Positions 1-9,355 are shown, counted from the stretch's first letter. The stretch is 64,000 bases of DNA from an uncultured Roseateles sp. (GCF_945956965.1 NZ_CAMFJS010000005.1:124001-188000); one strand, 5' to 3'. A program made the numbers and translations. The notes: generated from the sequence alone by a model not told the origin.

Positions 1-2
1 GC

Positions 3-506
3 CTGGCCATGGCCCAAGACCCGCCGGCGCCGGCGGGCTGGGCCAGCGCCTCCGCCACGGCCTCCGGCCGGGCGACTGAGCCCAAGGGTCGCATCGTGCT
101 GACCCTGTCCGGCAAACTCAAGCGCCCCAATGCGCAGGACCGCGCCGTGTTCGACATGGCCATGCTGGCCGCTCTGCCGCAACACAGCTTCAAAACCAAA
201 ACGCCCTGGTACGCCGAGCCGCGCAAATTCACCGGCCCGCTCTTGCGCGATGTGCTGGCAGCTGCCGGCGCTGAAGGCAAGAGCCTGGAAGCCATTGCCA
301 TCAATGACTACAAGGTCAGCATTCCGGTAGAGGATGCGCTCAAGCACGAAGTCATCGTCGCCCGGCTGATGGACGATCAAGCAATGCCTCTGCGGGACAA
401 AGGCCCTTTGTTCATCATCTACCCCTTCGATGACGAGCCTGAACTGCGCAGTTCGCTGCACTACAGCCGCTCGGTCTGGCAACTCAAGGCCTTGGTGATC
501 CGCTAG
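3..506 (+). CDS. Small secreted molybdopterin-oxidoreductase-fold protein (5' end outside window)
   Basis: The reading frame is open to the left edge. The visible residues Leu-Ala-Met-Ala-Gln-Asp before a Pro/Ala-rich stretch look like the end of a signal peptide, so the ATG at position 9 is probably internal and the true start lies outside the window. The body resembles the sulfite-oxidase-like molybdopterin-binding fold (Oxidored_molyb type), with segments such as FTGPLLRDVLAAAG, INDYKVSIP and SVWQLKALVIR. No cysteine is present in the visible part, so the usual molybdenum-ligating Cys is missing and catalysis is doubtful. The hybrid kinase gene starts 25 bases downstream on the same strand, which suggests a periplasmic accessory or sensory role for that kinase (inference). 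Confidence 0.7.
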   Translation: MAMAQDPPAPAGWASASATASGRATEPKGRIVLTLSGKLKRPNAQDRAVFDMAMLAALPQHSFKTKTPWYAEPRKFTGPLLRDVLAAAGAEGKSLEAIAINDYKVSIPVEDALKHEVIVARLMDDQAMPLRDKGPLFIIYPFDDEPELRSSLHYSRSVWQLKALVIR

Positions 507-531
507 CCACGCGCCGCCCCAGTAGCCACCG

Positions 532-2853
532 ATGTCTTCGACCTTTTTTCTGCAGCGGCGCCGCTGGTCTGTGTTGGCAGCCAGCATGGTGCTGGCCTTG
601 GTCACGACCTTTGGCGGCGTGGCCATGCTGCAGCATCGGCAAACCGAGTTGCTCAATGCCACCGGGCGCTACGAAGAAGACTATCTGGCCTGGAGCTTGT
701 TCCAGCTCGAAGCTGAATTCCTCAAGCTGCAACTCTCACTGCAGCAGGCGCTGGACAGCCCCAGCCGCATCGACGCTGAACAGGTGGAGCAACGTTTCGA
801 GATTTTCGTCAGCCGCATCAATCTGATCGAAAGCGAATATGCCGCCAAGATGCTGCAGGCCAGCCCCAACTACGGTGTCACGCTGGCGCGCTGCAAGCGC
901 TTTGTGCAATGGGCCGATGCCCTGCCGCTGAATGCTGCCACGATGCGCGGCCATCCCGACCAAATGCGCCTGGCGCTAGCGCAGATGTCGGGCATGGGCG
1001 AAGCGATCCGCGATCTCTCGCTCACCGCCTCGCACCATGTGGCCGCACGCACGGTGGAGCGCAATGAGTTGGTTCGCTCCCAAGCCCGGCTGAGCATCGC
1101 CCTGACCTTGCTGCAATGCACCTTGACCCTGGCCCTGGCCGCGGTGGTGATCAGCCAATTCAGGCGCTTGGCCCGCTATGGCGATGAGCAGCTTGAACAC
1201 GCGCAGCATCTGCAACAGGCCCGCCGCGAGGCCGAGGCCGGCAGCCGCGCCAAGAGTGTTTTTCTGGCCAATATGAGCCACGAGTTGCGCACACCCATGC
1301 ATGGCCTGATGGGCATGTTGGGCCTGCTGCGCGACACCCCGCTGGACAGCTCGCAGCGCAGTCTGCTCAAAGCCGCGGAAGACTCCAGCCGCCATCTGCT
1401 GAGCGTGCTGAACGATATTCTGGATGTCTCCAAAATGGAGGCCGGTGGCATCACCGTGCACCTGGAGCCCGTGGCGCTGCAAGAGTTGCTGGCCGAGCTG
1501 CGTGAGCTCAGCCTGCCCAGCGCCCAGGCCAAGGGCCTGGCCCTGCGCATCGACGCCGAAGCCGGCCTGCCCGCTTGGGTGATGAGCGACCCAACCCGGC
1601 TGCGCCAGATCCTGCTCAATCTGCTCAGCAATGCGATCAAGTTCACCGAGCAAGGCAGTGTCAGTCTGCAGCTCAGCCGGCAAGCGGATGCCCGCGGCTT
1701 GCCGCTGCTGCGTTTCGAAGTCAGCGATACCGGGGTGGGCATGGACGCCGACACCCAGGCCAAACTCTTCCAACGTTTCAGCCAAGGTGATGCCAGCAGC
1801 TCGCGCCGCTTTGGTGGCGCCGGCCTGGGCCTGGAGATCTCCCGCAATCTGGCGCGCGCCATGGGGGGCGACATCACCGTCACCAGCGAATTGGGGCGCG
1901 GCGCCACCTTCACCCTGGACCTCAACCTGGTGGAAAGCCGGGCCCAGCTGAGCGCCAGCCCGGCCAATAAAGACGCACAAGCCTTGGCCCTGGCCACACA
2001 GCGGCTACACATTCTGGTCTCGGAAGACCATGAAACGAACCGCACTTTTTTGCGCGCCGTGCTGGACAAGCTGGGGCATAGCGCGCAGTTCTGCGAAAAC
2101 GGCTATGAGGCCGTGCAGCGCCTCAAGCAAGAGCCCTTCGATGTGGTGCTGATGGATTTACACACGCCGGTGATGGACGGTTTCGAGGCCGCCCGGGCGA
2201 TACGCGCCATGGCGCCGCCCCGTTCCGCAACGCCCATTTACGCACTCTCGGCCGATGCATTTGAAGAGACCCGCCGGCGCGCGCTCGATGCGGGTATGAA
2301 CGAGTTTTTGGCCAAGCCTGTCAGCGTCGAATTGCTGGCCCAGACCCTGCAGCAGCTGGCAAGCAAACTCGCCCCCGCCGCGACCGAGCCCGCCGGCCCA
2401 ACAAGCCTGCACATCGACCACGCAGCAGCAGCGGATGCCCATGTGCCAAAGCCAAACCCAGCTTCCCCGCCGGACCGCCACCTGGATACGCGGGTGCTGG
2501 CCGACTTGCGCGAACTCTTGGCACCAAGCGCCGTGGCCCATCTCTACCAAAGCTTTGCGCACAGCCTGCCGCAGACCCGCGCCGAACTGCAGCAAGCCTT
2601 GAACGAGCGCCAAGCCTTGCAACTGCGGGGCATTGCCCATGCGGTCAAAGGTGCGGCCGCCAATCTGGGCCTCTTGCTGGTGGTGGAGCCTGCGCTCAGC
2701 CTGGAGCTGAGCCTGCGCACGGCCATCAATACCGGGACTTTGGATTGGCCGCAGATCGGCCAACAAAGCAGCACATTGCTCGATGCCTTGGATCTCAGCT
2801 TGATCCTGTGCCGTGAACACGGGCTGGTGGAGCCCGCGTCAACGCTCAGTTAG
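532..2853 (+). CDS. Membrane-bound hybrid sensor histidine kinase (HK-REC-Hpt)
   Basis: 773 residues. Two hydrophobic segments (about residues 11-33 and 185-208) enclose a helical periplasmic sensor region. The HisKA motif [13 protein letters not shown] follows, with phospho-acceptor His250, then an HATPase with N box ([13 protein letters not shown]), G1 (DTGVGM) and G2 ([10 protein letters not shown]). A receiver domain carries phospho-acceptor Asp542 in [14 protein letters not shown]-terminal Hpt domain has His703 in [12 protein letters not shown]. This is a complete His-Asp-His phosphorelay without a visible cognate output regulator nearby. It lies directly downstream of the sulfite-oxidase-fold protein, probably in one transcript, and its end is only six bases from the end of the convergent murB. 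Confidence 0.93.
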   Translation: MSSTFFLQRRRWSVLAASMVLALVTTFGGVAMLQHRQTELLNATGRYEEDYLAWSLFQLEAEFLKLQLSLQQALDSPSRIDAEQVEQRFEIFVSRINLIESEYAAKMLQASPNYGVTLARCKRFVQWADALPLNAATMRGHPDQMRLALAQMSGMGEAIRDLSLTASHHVAARTVERNELVRSQARLSIALTLLQCTLTLALAAVVISQFRRLARYGDEQLEHAQHLQQARREAEAGSRAKSVFLANMSHELRTPMHGLMGMLGLLRDTPLDSSQRSLLKAAEDSSRHLLSVLNDILDVSKMEAGGITVHLEPVALQELLAELRELSLPSAQAKGLALRIDAEAGLPAWVMSDPTRLRQILLNLLSNAIKFTEQGSVSLQLSRQADARGLPLLRFEVSDTGVGMDADTQAKLFQRFSQGDASSSRRFGGAGLGLEISRNLARAMGGDITVTSELGRGATFTLDLNLVESRAQLSASPANKDAQALALATQRLHILVSEDHETNRTFLRAVLDKLGHSAQFCENGYEAVQRLKQEPFDVVLMDLHTPVMDGFEAARAIRAMAPPRSATPIYALSADAFEETRRRALDAGMNEFLAKPVSVELLAQTLQQLASKLAPAATEPAGPTSLHIDHAAAADAHVPKPNPASPPDRHLDTRVLADLRELLAPSAVAHLYQSFAHSLPQTRAELQQALNERQALQLRGIAHAVKGAAANLGLLLVVEPALSLELSLRTAINTGTLDWPQIGQQSSTLLDALDLSLILCREHGLVEPASTLS

Positions 2854-2859
2854 GGCGCT

Positions 2860-3933
2860 TCACAACAAGACCGGCTCCGGCTCCAGGCGAATGCCAAAGC
2901 GGCCGTAAACACTTTCCTGAATCGCCCGCGCCAGGGTCACGACTTCAGCGCCACGCGCTTCGCCACGGTTCACCAACACCAGCGCCTGCCGCTCGTAAAC
3001 CGCCGCGCCGCCCACGGCCTTGCCCTTCCAGCCGCAGGCATCAATCATCCAACCCGCGGCCAGCTTGATCTGACCATCGGGCATTTGATAGTGCACCACG
3101 CTGGGGTCGCGGCCGATGATGTCGCGGCATTGTTCGGCCGTGACCAGGGGGTTCTTGAAAAAGCTACCCGCATTGCCGATCACCGCCGGATCGGGCAGCT
3201 TGGCGCGCCGAATGGCGCAGACCCAGTCGAAGATCTGCCGGGCCGTGGGCGCGGTGATGCCGGTCTCGCTCATCTTGCGTTCCAGCTCCAGATAGCCCAG
3301 CACCGGCCGCCAGGGCTTGGGCAGGGCGAAGCGCACATAGGTGATGACGCTTTTGCCGGCCAGCCCTCCAAAATCGCTGTGCTTGAAGACGCTGTCGCGA
3401 TAGCCGAACTTGCACACCGAGGCCGGCAGGCGCACCGCGCGGCCGGTCACCAGGTCCACCACTTCGACGCTCTCGATGCGGTCTTGCACCTCCAGGCCGT
3501 AGGCGCCGATGTTCTGCACGGGTGCCGCCCCCACCGTGCCAGGAATCAAGGCCAGGTTCTCCAGGCCGGGGTAGCCCTGATTCAGGGTCCAGGCCACCAA
3601 ATCATGCCAGGGCACGCCCGCGCCGGCCTCGATAATCCAGGCGTCGTCGCGCTCCTCCACCAAGCGCATGCCAGGGATTTCCATCTTCAGCACCACCGCC
3701 TCGATGTCCTTGGTCAACACCAAATTGCTGCCGCCACCCAGCACAAACTTGGGCGCGCGGCCGAATTCGGGGTGGTCCACCACGCGGCGCACATCGGCGG
3801 CTTCACGGATGCGCACCAAGCGCCGGGCTGTTGCCGGCAGGCCGAAGGTGTTAAAAGGCTTGAGATTGACGTCGAGTTCCAGCGCCAGTTTGGCACTCGA
3901 AACATCGTCTTGATTGACCGCTTTTTCATCCAT
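2860..3933 (-). CDS. murB: UDP-N-acetylenolpyruvoylglucosamine reductase MurB
   Basis: Reduces UDP-GlcNAc-enolpyruvate to UDP-MurNAc with NADPH and FAD, an early cytoplasmic step of peptidoglycan synthesis. The 357-residue protein shows NTFGLPATAR near the N-terminus, the FAD-binding VLGGGSNLVL (about residues 64-73), IPGTVGAAPVQNIGAYG (130-146), GYRDSVFK (177-184), the catalytic serine in NAGSFFKNP (Ser257) and the C-terminal glutamate region RLEPEP. The length fits the type I enzyme. I chose the ATG at 3933; a GTG 45 bases upstream is in frame but would add residues with no family resemblance. Divergent from yajQ. Confidence 0.95.
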   Translation of the reverse strand: MDEKAVNQDDVSSAKLALELDVNLKPFNTFGLPATARRLVRIREAADVRRVVDHPEFGRAPKFVLGGGSNLVLTKDIEAVVLKMEIPGMRLVEERDDAWIIEAGAGVPWHDLVAWTLNQGYPGLENLALIPGTVGAAPVQNIGAYGLEVQDRIESVEVVDLVTGRAVRLPASVCKFGYRDSVFKHSDFGGLAGKSVITYVRFALPKPWRPVLGYLELERKMSETGITAPTARQIFDWVCAIRRAKLPDPAVIGNAGSFFKNPLVTAEQCRDIIGRDPSVVHYQMPDGQIKLAAGWMIDACGWKGKAVGGAAVYERQALVLVNRGEARGAEVVTLARAIQESVYGRFGIRLEPEPVLL

Positions 3934-4001
3934 GGCAGAATTTTCCCAGATCAGGGGTGCGAATCCGCGCCCTTTCACCTCACAAGACTGAATAAACCTC
4001 T

Positions 4002-4496
4002 ATGCCTAGCTTTGACATCACCCTCGAACCCGATATGGTCAAGATCAAGAACGGGATCGAGACCAGCTCCAAAGAAATCGGCACCCGCTTCGACTTCAAG
4101 GGCACCAGCGCCAGCGTCGAGTTGAAGGAAAAAGAGAAGGAAATCCACGCCATCGGCGACAGCGATTTCCAACTCGAGCAGATCGAAGCCGTGGTCTACG
4201 GCAAGCTGACCAAGCAAGGCGTCGTCATCAGCTTCCTGGACAAACAAGACAAGGTCGAGAAGATGGGCGGCGACAAGGTCCGCCAGGTCTACAAGATCAA
4301 GAACGGCATCGAGGCGCCCTTGGCAAAAAAGATCACCGGCTTCATCAAGGAAACCAAGATGAAGGTGCAAGGCTCCATCCAAGGCGACACGGTCCGCGCC
4401 ACCGGCAAGAACCGCGATGACCTGCAAGTGGCCATCAATGCGCTGAAGAAAGAATTTGCCGACACGCCGCTGAGCTACGGCAACTTCCGCGACTGA
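4002..4496 (+). CDS. yajQ: YajQ-family nucleotide-binding protein
   Basis: 164 residues, full length for the YajQ/UPF0234 family. It has the characteristic start MPSFDI and the conserved RFDFKGT, IGDSDFQLEQ and KITGFIKETKMKVQ segments. Family members are small cytoplasmic proteins with two RNP-like folds; some bind cyclic di-GMP and act as transcription co-regulators, though that has not been shown for every member. Given the diguanylate cyclase and GGDEF-EAL genes in the same window, a c-di-GMP effector role is possible. The next gene starts six bases after its stop, so the two are likely co-transcribed. Confidence 0.93.
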   Translation: MPSFDITLEPDMVKIKNGIETSSKEIGTRFDFKGTSASVELKEKEKEIHAIGDSDFQLEQIEAVVYGKLTKQGVVISFLDKQDKVEKMGGDKVRQVYKIKNGIEAPLAKKITGFIKETKMKVQGSIQGDTVRATGKNRDDLQVAINALKKEFADTPLSYGNFRD

Positions 4497-4502
4497 ACCG
4501 CC

Positions 4503-5207
4503 ATGGCCACGCTCAGCATCAGGCTCGTCCGCCGCCTCCTCTGCGGCGCCAGCTTGGCGCTGATGGCCGGCCTTGTTAACGCGCAAAGCAGCGCCAACAC
4601 CGGCGCCGCAAGCGCCGGGCCCACGCTGAGCTTCAATGGCAGCCTGGGCCAAAAAGCCGCCCTCTTGCTGATCGGCGGCGAAGCCAAAACCGTGGCGCTT
4701 GGTGCCACGGTGCAAGGCGTGCGCCTGATCTCGCTGGATGAAGACCGCGCGGTGGTAGAGGTGAACGGGTGGCGCCAGACCCTGGTGCTGGGCGCCTCGC
4801 CCGGCCGAGTCGGGGACGCAAGCAGCAATGTGCGCAACGCCCGCCAAATCGTTTTAAGTTCTGGGCCGGGCGGCCACTTCACCAGTGGTGGCAGCATCAA
4901 TGGCCAGACCACGCAATTCCTGGTCGACACCGGTGCCACCGCCGTGTCCATCAGCCAGGCCGAAGCCGAGCGTTTGAACCTCAAGTACCGCGAGGGCCGG
5001 CGCATCATGACTCAAACCGCCAACGGGGTGGTACCCGCTCACCTGCTTCAGCTCGCGACCGTTCGTGTCGGCGAAGTCGAGTTGCGCAATGTCGATGCCA
5101 TCGTCACCCCAGGGCAGATGAGCCATGTCTTGCTGGGCAATACATTTCTGTCGCGCTTTCAGATGAAACGCGAAAACGAAATCATGACCCTGGATCTGCG
5201 CTACTGA
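4503..5207 (+). CDS. Periplasmic retropepsin-like aspartic protease (TIGR02281-type)
   Basis: 234 residues with an N-terminal signal peptide (hydrophobic to about residue 25, ending near LVNAQS). The C-terminal half (about residues 115-234) is a single-domain clan AA aspartic protease. It has the active-site motif FLVDTGATAVSIS, a flap-like segment, and VLLGNTFLSRFQM near the end, the usual layout of bacterial retropepsin-like proteins. These are thought to work as homodimers; substrates are unknown. The N-terminal part, with a short beta-rich segment (VQGVRLISLDEDRAVVEVNG), resembles PilP/GspC-like modules (weak). It follows yajQ by six bases. Confidence 0.85.
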   Translation: MATLSIRLVRRLLCGASLALMAGLVNAQSSANTGAASAGPTLSFNGSLGQKAALLLIGGEAKTVALGATVQGVRLISLDEDRAVVEVNGWRQTLVLGASPGRVGDASSNVRNARQIVLSSGPGGHFTSGGSINGQTTQFLVDTGATAVSISQAEAERLNLKYREGRRIMTQTANGVVPAHLLQLATVRVGEVELRNVDAIVTPGQMSHVLLGNTFLSRFQMKRENEIMTLDLRY

Positions 5208-5334
5208 AGCCGGGTGGTTTTCAGCCTTCGGCTCCCCCGCAAGCAGGGGGTTAGGGCCTGAACTTGTATGAACAAAGTCACCACGCGTTGAAGGCAGCGG
5301 CTGCAATTGCCTCCGAGTTGCGGATACTGTCGGG

Positions 5335-8172
5335 ATGACTGAACCCACCAAGCCACGCCTGCTGCCCATCACTTCGCCCGCAAGCGCATTGCGCCCCTTG
5401 CTCATGGCCATGCTTTTGGGCGCCAGTCTGGGTACCGCTCAAGCCTCGCCGGAAAAAGCCGCCAAGTTTTACGAAGACGCCCTGCAGCGTTTTGAAAAAG
5501 GCGATTTGAACGGCGCCAGCATTCAACTCAAGAACACCATCCAGGAAGACAAGCAGATGCTCGCCGCGCATCTTTTGCTCGGCAAGGTCTTGTTCAGGAG
5601 CGGCGAGCTCAAAGGCGCCGAGGCAGCGTTCGAAGAGGCCGTGCGCCGAGGCGTGAATCGCAGCGAAGTGGCGATTCCCATGGCGCAGCTCTATCTGCAG
5701 CAAGGCGAACGCAAAAAGCTGCTGGAGCAAATCAACACCACCGGCCTGGGCCCCAGCCAACAAGCCGAGTTGCTGACGCTGCGCGGCACCGCCTATGCCC
5801 AGAGCGGCAACACCACCTTGGCGAGCAAGAGTTTTGCTGAAGCCAAGGCGCTGGACCCACGCTCTGCCCTGCCCCTGATGGCCGAGGCCCAGATGCTGCT
5901 GCGCGCTGGCGAGCGCGACAAGGCACGCGCCACGGCCGTGCGCGCCACCGAACTGGCCCCCACCTTGGGCCTGGCCTGGTACACGCTGGGCGCCATTCAA
6001 CAAGCCACTCAGGACAATAAAGGCGCCCTGGCCTCGCACGAAAAAGCCTTGAGCATCAACCCCAGCCAGGTCGACGCCCGGGTGTCTCACGCCGCTTTGC
6101 TGATGAGCATGGGCCGCCAGAAAGAGGCGGAAGACGACCTGGCCTTGCTGGCAGCAGCCAAGCAAGAGGACCCTCGCGCCTCCTACATCCGCGCCCAATT
6201 GGCCAGCCAACGCGGCGACGCGGCCGCCGCCAAGAAGTCCTACACCGAAGCCGCGGGCATGATCGACGTCCTCCCTCCAGGGCTCTTGATTGGCAACGAG
6301 CCCTTGCTGCTGTCGGGCGCCCTGTCTCACAAAGCCCTGGGCAATAACGAAAAGGCGCGGGCCTATCTGGACATCCTGATTGCGCTCAATCCGCGCAACT
6401 ACACCGCGCAGGTTTTGCTGGCGACCATATTGCTGGACACCCGTGACTACGGCAAAGCCCAGCCCCTGTTGGAAAACCTGATTCGCGCCAAACCGGATGA
6501 CCCCCAAGTGCTCTATCTGCTGGGCTCGGTTCATCTGGCGCGCAAGCACTACGCGCAGGCCAGCGACGCTTTTGAAAAAGCGGCACAACACAGCAACTCG
6601 GCCGATGCCTTGCGCGAACTGGGCTTCAGCCAGCTGGGCCTGGGGCAGGACAAAGCGGGCTTGGGCAATCTGGAAAAGGCCTTTGCCGACAATCCCAAGG
6701 ACACCCGCGCCGGCGTCCAACTGGCCATGATTTACGCCCGCGATGGCCAAAGCGCCCGAGCCCTGCAAACCGCGCAAGCCATCGTCAAGCAAGACCCCAG
6801 CAACCTCACCATGCTCAATTTCCTGGGCAATATCAAAGGCCGCATCGGTGACAAAGCGGGCGCACGCGAGGCCTTCAGCCAGGTCTTGGCCAAAGACCCG
6901 GCGTTCCGCCCGGCGGGCATCAATCTGAGCTGGCTGGACATCGAGGAGAAAAAGTTCGAGCCCGCCCGCGTTCGCCTCAAGCAGATGCTGACCCGCGTCA
7001 AGGACGACCCCGATGTGCTGTTCGAACTGGGCGTGCTGGAGCTGCGCGCCGGCAATCCCGCCGACGCCATGGCCCAGTGGCAGCGTGCCGAAGACGTGCA
7101 GCGCGCCGACCCCAGGCCCGGCCTGGCGATGATTGACCTGTTGTCCAACCAGAAGCAGTTCGACAAGGCGCTTGCCACTGCCAAACTGCTGGTGGCCAAA
7201 CACCCCACCAAATTGCCCGTTCAGCTGGCCATGGGCCGCGCTTACCTGGCCGTGGGCGACAGCACCAACGCACGCCTGTCCTTCCAGGAAGCGACCCGTC
7301 TGGCTGAGTTCGACGCCGAGAAGCAGGTGATGATCGGCCGCATGCAATTGATGGCCGGCAACCCAGACGGCGCGGCCTACAACGTCCAAAAGGCCTTGCA
7401 AGCCCGGCCAGACGATCAAGCGGCCTTGGTCTTGCAGGTGGAAGTGGAGGCGCGCCGTGGTGATATGGCCAAGCTCGACGCCGGGCTCAAGCTGCTCAAC
7501 AGCAAATACCCCGGCACCTTGCCCACGCTGATGACCAGCGCCAATGTGGCCATGATGCGCGGCCAGATTCCGCAGGCCGTGAGCGCCTACCGGGCCGCCA
7601 TGGACAAGGCTCCGAACACCGGCACCGCCCTCCTGCTGGCACGCGCGCTCATCGTCTCGGGCGACACCAACCGAGCCCTGAGCCTGCTGGAAGACTGGTC
7701 CAAGAAGAATGCCGAGGACCGCAACCTGCTCAAGGCTTTGGCCGAAGTGCAGTTCCAGGCAGGTAAGACTGAAGCGGCCCGCGCCAGCTACAACAGACTG
7801 CTGGCGGCCGAGCCCGACGACGCCGACACCTTGAGCGGCTTCGCCTCTTTGCAGCAACGCATGGGCGACCCCGGCGCGGTGGCCACCGCCGAAAAAGCGC
7901 TGAAGCTCGCTCCCGGCAACCCCGAACTGAGCGACCAGCTCGGTTGGTTGCTGGTTCTCAACGGCAAGGCGGAAGCCGGATTGCGGCATCTGCGCGAGGC
8001 TCGCTTGCGCAACCCGGGCAGCGGCGAGATTCGCTTCCACCTGGCTTATGCCTTGGCAAAAGCAGGACGCAAGGCCGAAGCCCGCGAGGAATTGACTGCC
8101 GCGCTCAATGCGCCAGCCAGCGTTCAAGCCAGCCCGGAGCTGACCCGACTCAAGACCGAACTCGGGTTATGA
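5335..8172 (+). CDS. prsT: PEP-CTERM system TPR-repeat protein PrsT
   Basis: 945 residues. A signal peptide (hydrophobic about residues 20-37, no lipobox Cys) is followed by an almost uninterrupted array of tetratricopeptide repeats to the C-terminus; recurrent A..LGN.A.A and P.D...L features are visible. Length and repeat layout match PrsT, the TPR protein associated with exosortase/PEP-CTERM surface-protein and exopolysaccharide systems. The next gene encodes a PEP-CTERM protein, which supports the assignment. Neither exosortase (xrtA) nor the PEP-CTERM two-component pair (prsK/prsR) is visible here. It probably acts as a periplasmic scaffold for polysaccharide or protein export. Confidence 0.85.
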   Translation: MTEPTKPRLLPITSPASALRPLLMAMLLGASLGTAQASPEKAAKFYEDALQRFEKGDLNGASIQLKNTIQEDKQMLAAHLLLGKVLFRSGELKGAEAAFEEAVRRGVNRSEVAIPMAQLYLQQGERKKLLEQINTTGLGPSQQAELLTLRGTAYAQSGNTTLASKSFAEAKALDPRSALPLMAEAQMLLRAGERDKARATAVRATELAPTLGLAWYTLGAIQQATQDNKGALASHEKALSINPSQVDARVSHAALLMSMGRQKEAEDDLALLAAAKQEDPRASYIRAQLASQRGDAAAAKKSYTEAAGMIDVLPPGLLIGNEPLLLSGALSHKALGNNEKARAYLDILIALNPRNYTAQVLLATILLDTRDYGKAQPLLENLIRAKPDDPQVLYLLGSVHLARKHYAQASDAFEKAAQHSNSADALRELGFSQLGLGQDKAGLGNLEKAFADNPKDTRAGVQLAMIYARDGQSARALQTAQAIVKQDPSNLTMLNFLGNIKGRIGDKAGAREAFSQVLAKDPAFRPAGINLSWLDIEEKKFEPARVRLKQMLTRVKDDPDVLFELGVLELRAGNPADAMAQWQRAEDVQRADPRPGLAMIDLLSNQKQFDKALATAKLLVAKHPTKLPVQLAMGRAYLAVGDSTNARLSFQEATRLAEFDAEKQVMIGRMQLMAGNPDGAAYNVQKALQARPDDQAALVLQVEVEARRGDMAKLDAGLKLLNSKYPGTLPTLMTSANVAMMRGQIPQAVSAYRAAMDKAPNTGTALLLARALIVSGDTNRALSLLEDWSKKNAEDRNLLKALAEVQFQAGKTEAARASYNRLLAAEPDDADTLSGFASLQQRMGDPGAVATAEKALKLAPGNPELSDQLGWLLVLNGKAEAGLRHLREARLRNPGSGEIRFHLAYALAKAGRKAEAREELTAALNAPASVQASPELTRLKTELGL

Positions 8173-8340
8173 GCGTTGAACACGCCCTTGTTTTGGCAAC
8201 TTAAACAAATCATTCGCGCGTTTTGCCACACCAAGGGAAACCACCCCCCAGGTTCACGGGGTTGTTACAAAATGCACCGCTGCTAACCTACTCGCCATAA
8301 CTTCAAACTTGTTTCCATTCAACAGGGATAGGCCAAAATC

Positions 8341-9162
8341 ATGACAAACATTGATCTGCGCGCCAAGGCGCCTCTCGCAGCGATGGCACTGGTGGCTAGC
8401 CTGGGAATGGGCCAAGCCATGGCAGCCTCCACGGTGCTGAACACCAACAATGTCAGCGCGACCACCTCGGTCAATACCGAGTTTGGCGGCAGCACCGCGA
8501 CTGCAGCGAACACCAACGCAGGCGCCTTCCAGGTGACGGACAGCAGCAACACGTCCTTCTGGGTTTATTGCCTGGATCCCCTGACCACCTACAAGGCAGG
8601 CGCCACCTACAACACCGCCATGCTCACCGACTTTCTGAGCTTGGGGGGCAGCAGCAGCAGCTACAACCAGCTGTTCACCAAGTCCGCCTACACCGCGGTG
8701 GCGTCGCCCAATGTTTCGGCGGCCAACTCCTACCAGGCTCAAAACACCACCACCGTGCTGAACAAGTTGGTGTCGCTGTACTCCCATGCTTACAGCGAAT
8801 CTTTGACCAGCAGCACCAAGTCGGCCGCCTTCCAGTACGCCGTGTGGGAAATTGAAGGCGACTCCAGCTACTCCAGTACCGCTGGCGGCCTGAAGACGGC
8901 TTCAACAGGCGCATTCAAGACTCAGGTGGATGCCTACTTGAGCGCACTGACCAGCGGCAACTGGAGTTCGGTCAATGGCGTCAATCTCAGCGCCACCAAG
9001 AACTACATCTACACCGCTTACGCCTCGGCCCCCATCGGTGGCTCGCAATCTTTCCTGCGCGTGACCGACGCACCCAACACAGTGCCCGAGCCTGGCTCGA
9101 TTGCCCTGGTGAGCTTGGCCTTGTTTGGTGTGGCCTACACCCGCCGCAGCAAGCGCAGCTGA
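8341..9162 (+). CDS. PEP-CTERM surface protein with thioester-domain-like signature
   Basis: 273 residues: signal peptide (cleavage near GQAMAAS), a Ser/Thr/Ala-rich mature region, and a C-terminal sorting signal made of VPEPGS, a hydrophobic helix and a basic tail (RRSKRS). This is the classic PEP-CTERM tripartite signal, cleaved by an exosortase. The mature domain contains Cys77 in FWVYCLDPLT and Gln165 in FQYAVWEIEGD. The pair resembles the [YFL]C and hydrophobic-Q-x-x-hydrophobic motifs that form the internal Cys-Gln thioester in Gram-positive adhesins. Whether a thioester forms is inference. An RBS-like AGGGA lies upstream, and a rho-independent terminator follows at 9188-9210. Confidence 0.85.
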   Translation: MTNIDLRAKAPLAAMALVASLGMGQAMAASTVLNTNNVSATTSVNTEFGGSTATAANTNAGAFQVTDSSNTSFWVYCLDPLTTYKAGATYNTAMLTDFLSLGGSSSSYNQLFTKSAYTAVASPNVSAANSYQAQNTTTVLNKLVSLYSHAYSESLTSSTKSAAFQYAVWEIEGDSSYSSTAGGLKTASTGAFKTQVDAYLSALTSGNWSSVNGVNLSATKNYIYTAYASAPIGGSQSFLRVTDAPNTVPEPGSIALVSLALFGVAYTRRSKRS

Positions 9163-9187
9163 TCAAGCCTGTTTGGCAAGACAAGAC

Positions 9188-9210
9188 AACGGCCCTGCGG
9201 GGCCGTTTTT
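9188..9210 (+). terminator. Rho-independent terminator after the PEP-CTERM gene
   Basis: An eight-base perfect stem (AACGGCCC with GGGCCGTT) and a four-base loop, followed by five T residues. It lies 25 bases after the stop codon of the PEP-CTERM gene. Confidence 0.85.
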
Positions 9211-9280
9211 CATTGGGCGCAGCGAAACCACAGACCTGTCCGCGTCAACTCTGGCCTGTCTCTGTCGGGACAGCAAAAAA

Positions 9281-9296
9281 TAGCACGGCCGTGCTA
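9281..9296. promoter_or_regulatory. Perfect 16-bp palindrome, candidate TetR-type operator
   Basis: The sequence TAGCACGGCCGTGCTA is a perfect palindrome flanked by A-tracts, 59 bases upstream of the first acyl-CoA dehydrogenase ATG. Size and symmetry suit a dimeric repressor such as the TetR-type regulators that often control acyl-CoA oxidation genes. No regulator gene is adjacent, so the binding protein is unknown. Confidence 0.5.
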
Positions 9297-9355
9297 AAAA
9301 CAGCGTCAAATGAAGCCACCGCCGCATTGATGGCCCGACCGCCAGGAGACGCCCG

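Noticed and set aside
5278-8127. A 949-codon open frame antisense to prsT
   Set aside because: Its composition (Gly/Gln/His/Val-rich, repetitive) is a typical GC-rich shadow of a TPR repeat gene, and it overlaps a gene with clear family features.
8173-8340. Possible sigma-54 promoter for the PEP-CTERM gene
   Set aside because: No TGGCAC-N5-TTGCA pattern could be found in the upstream region, although PEP-CTERM genes in other bacteria often use one.
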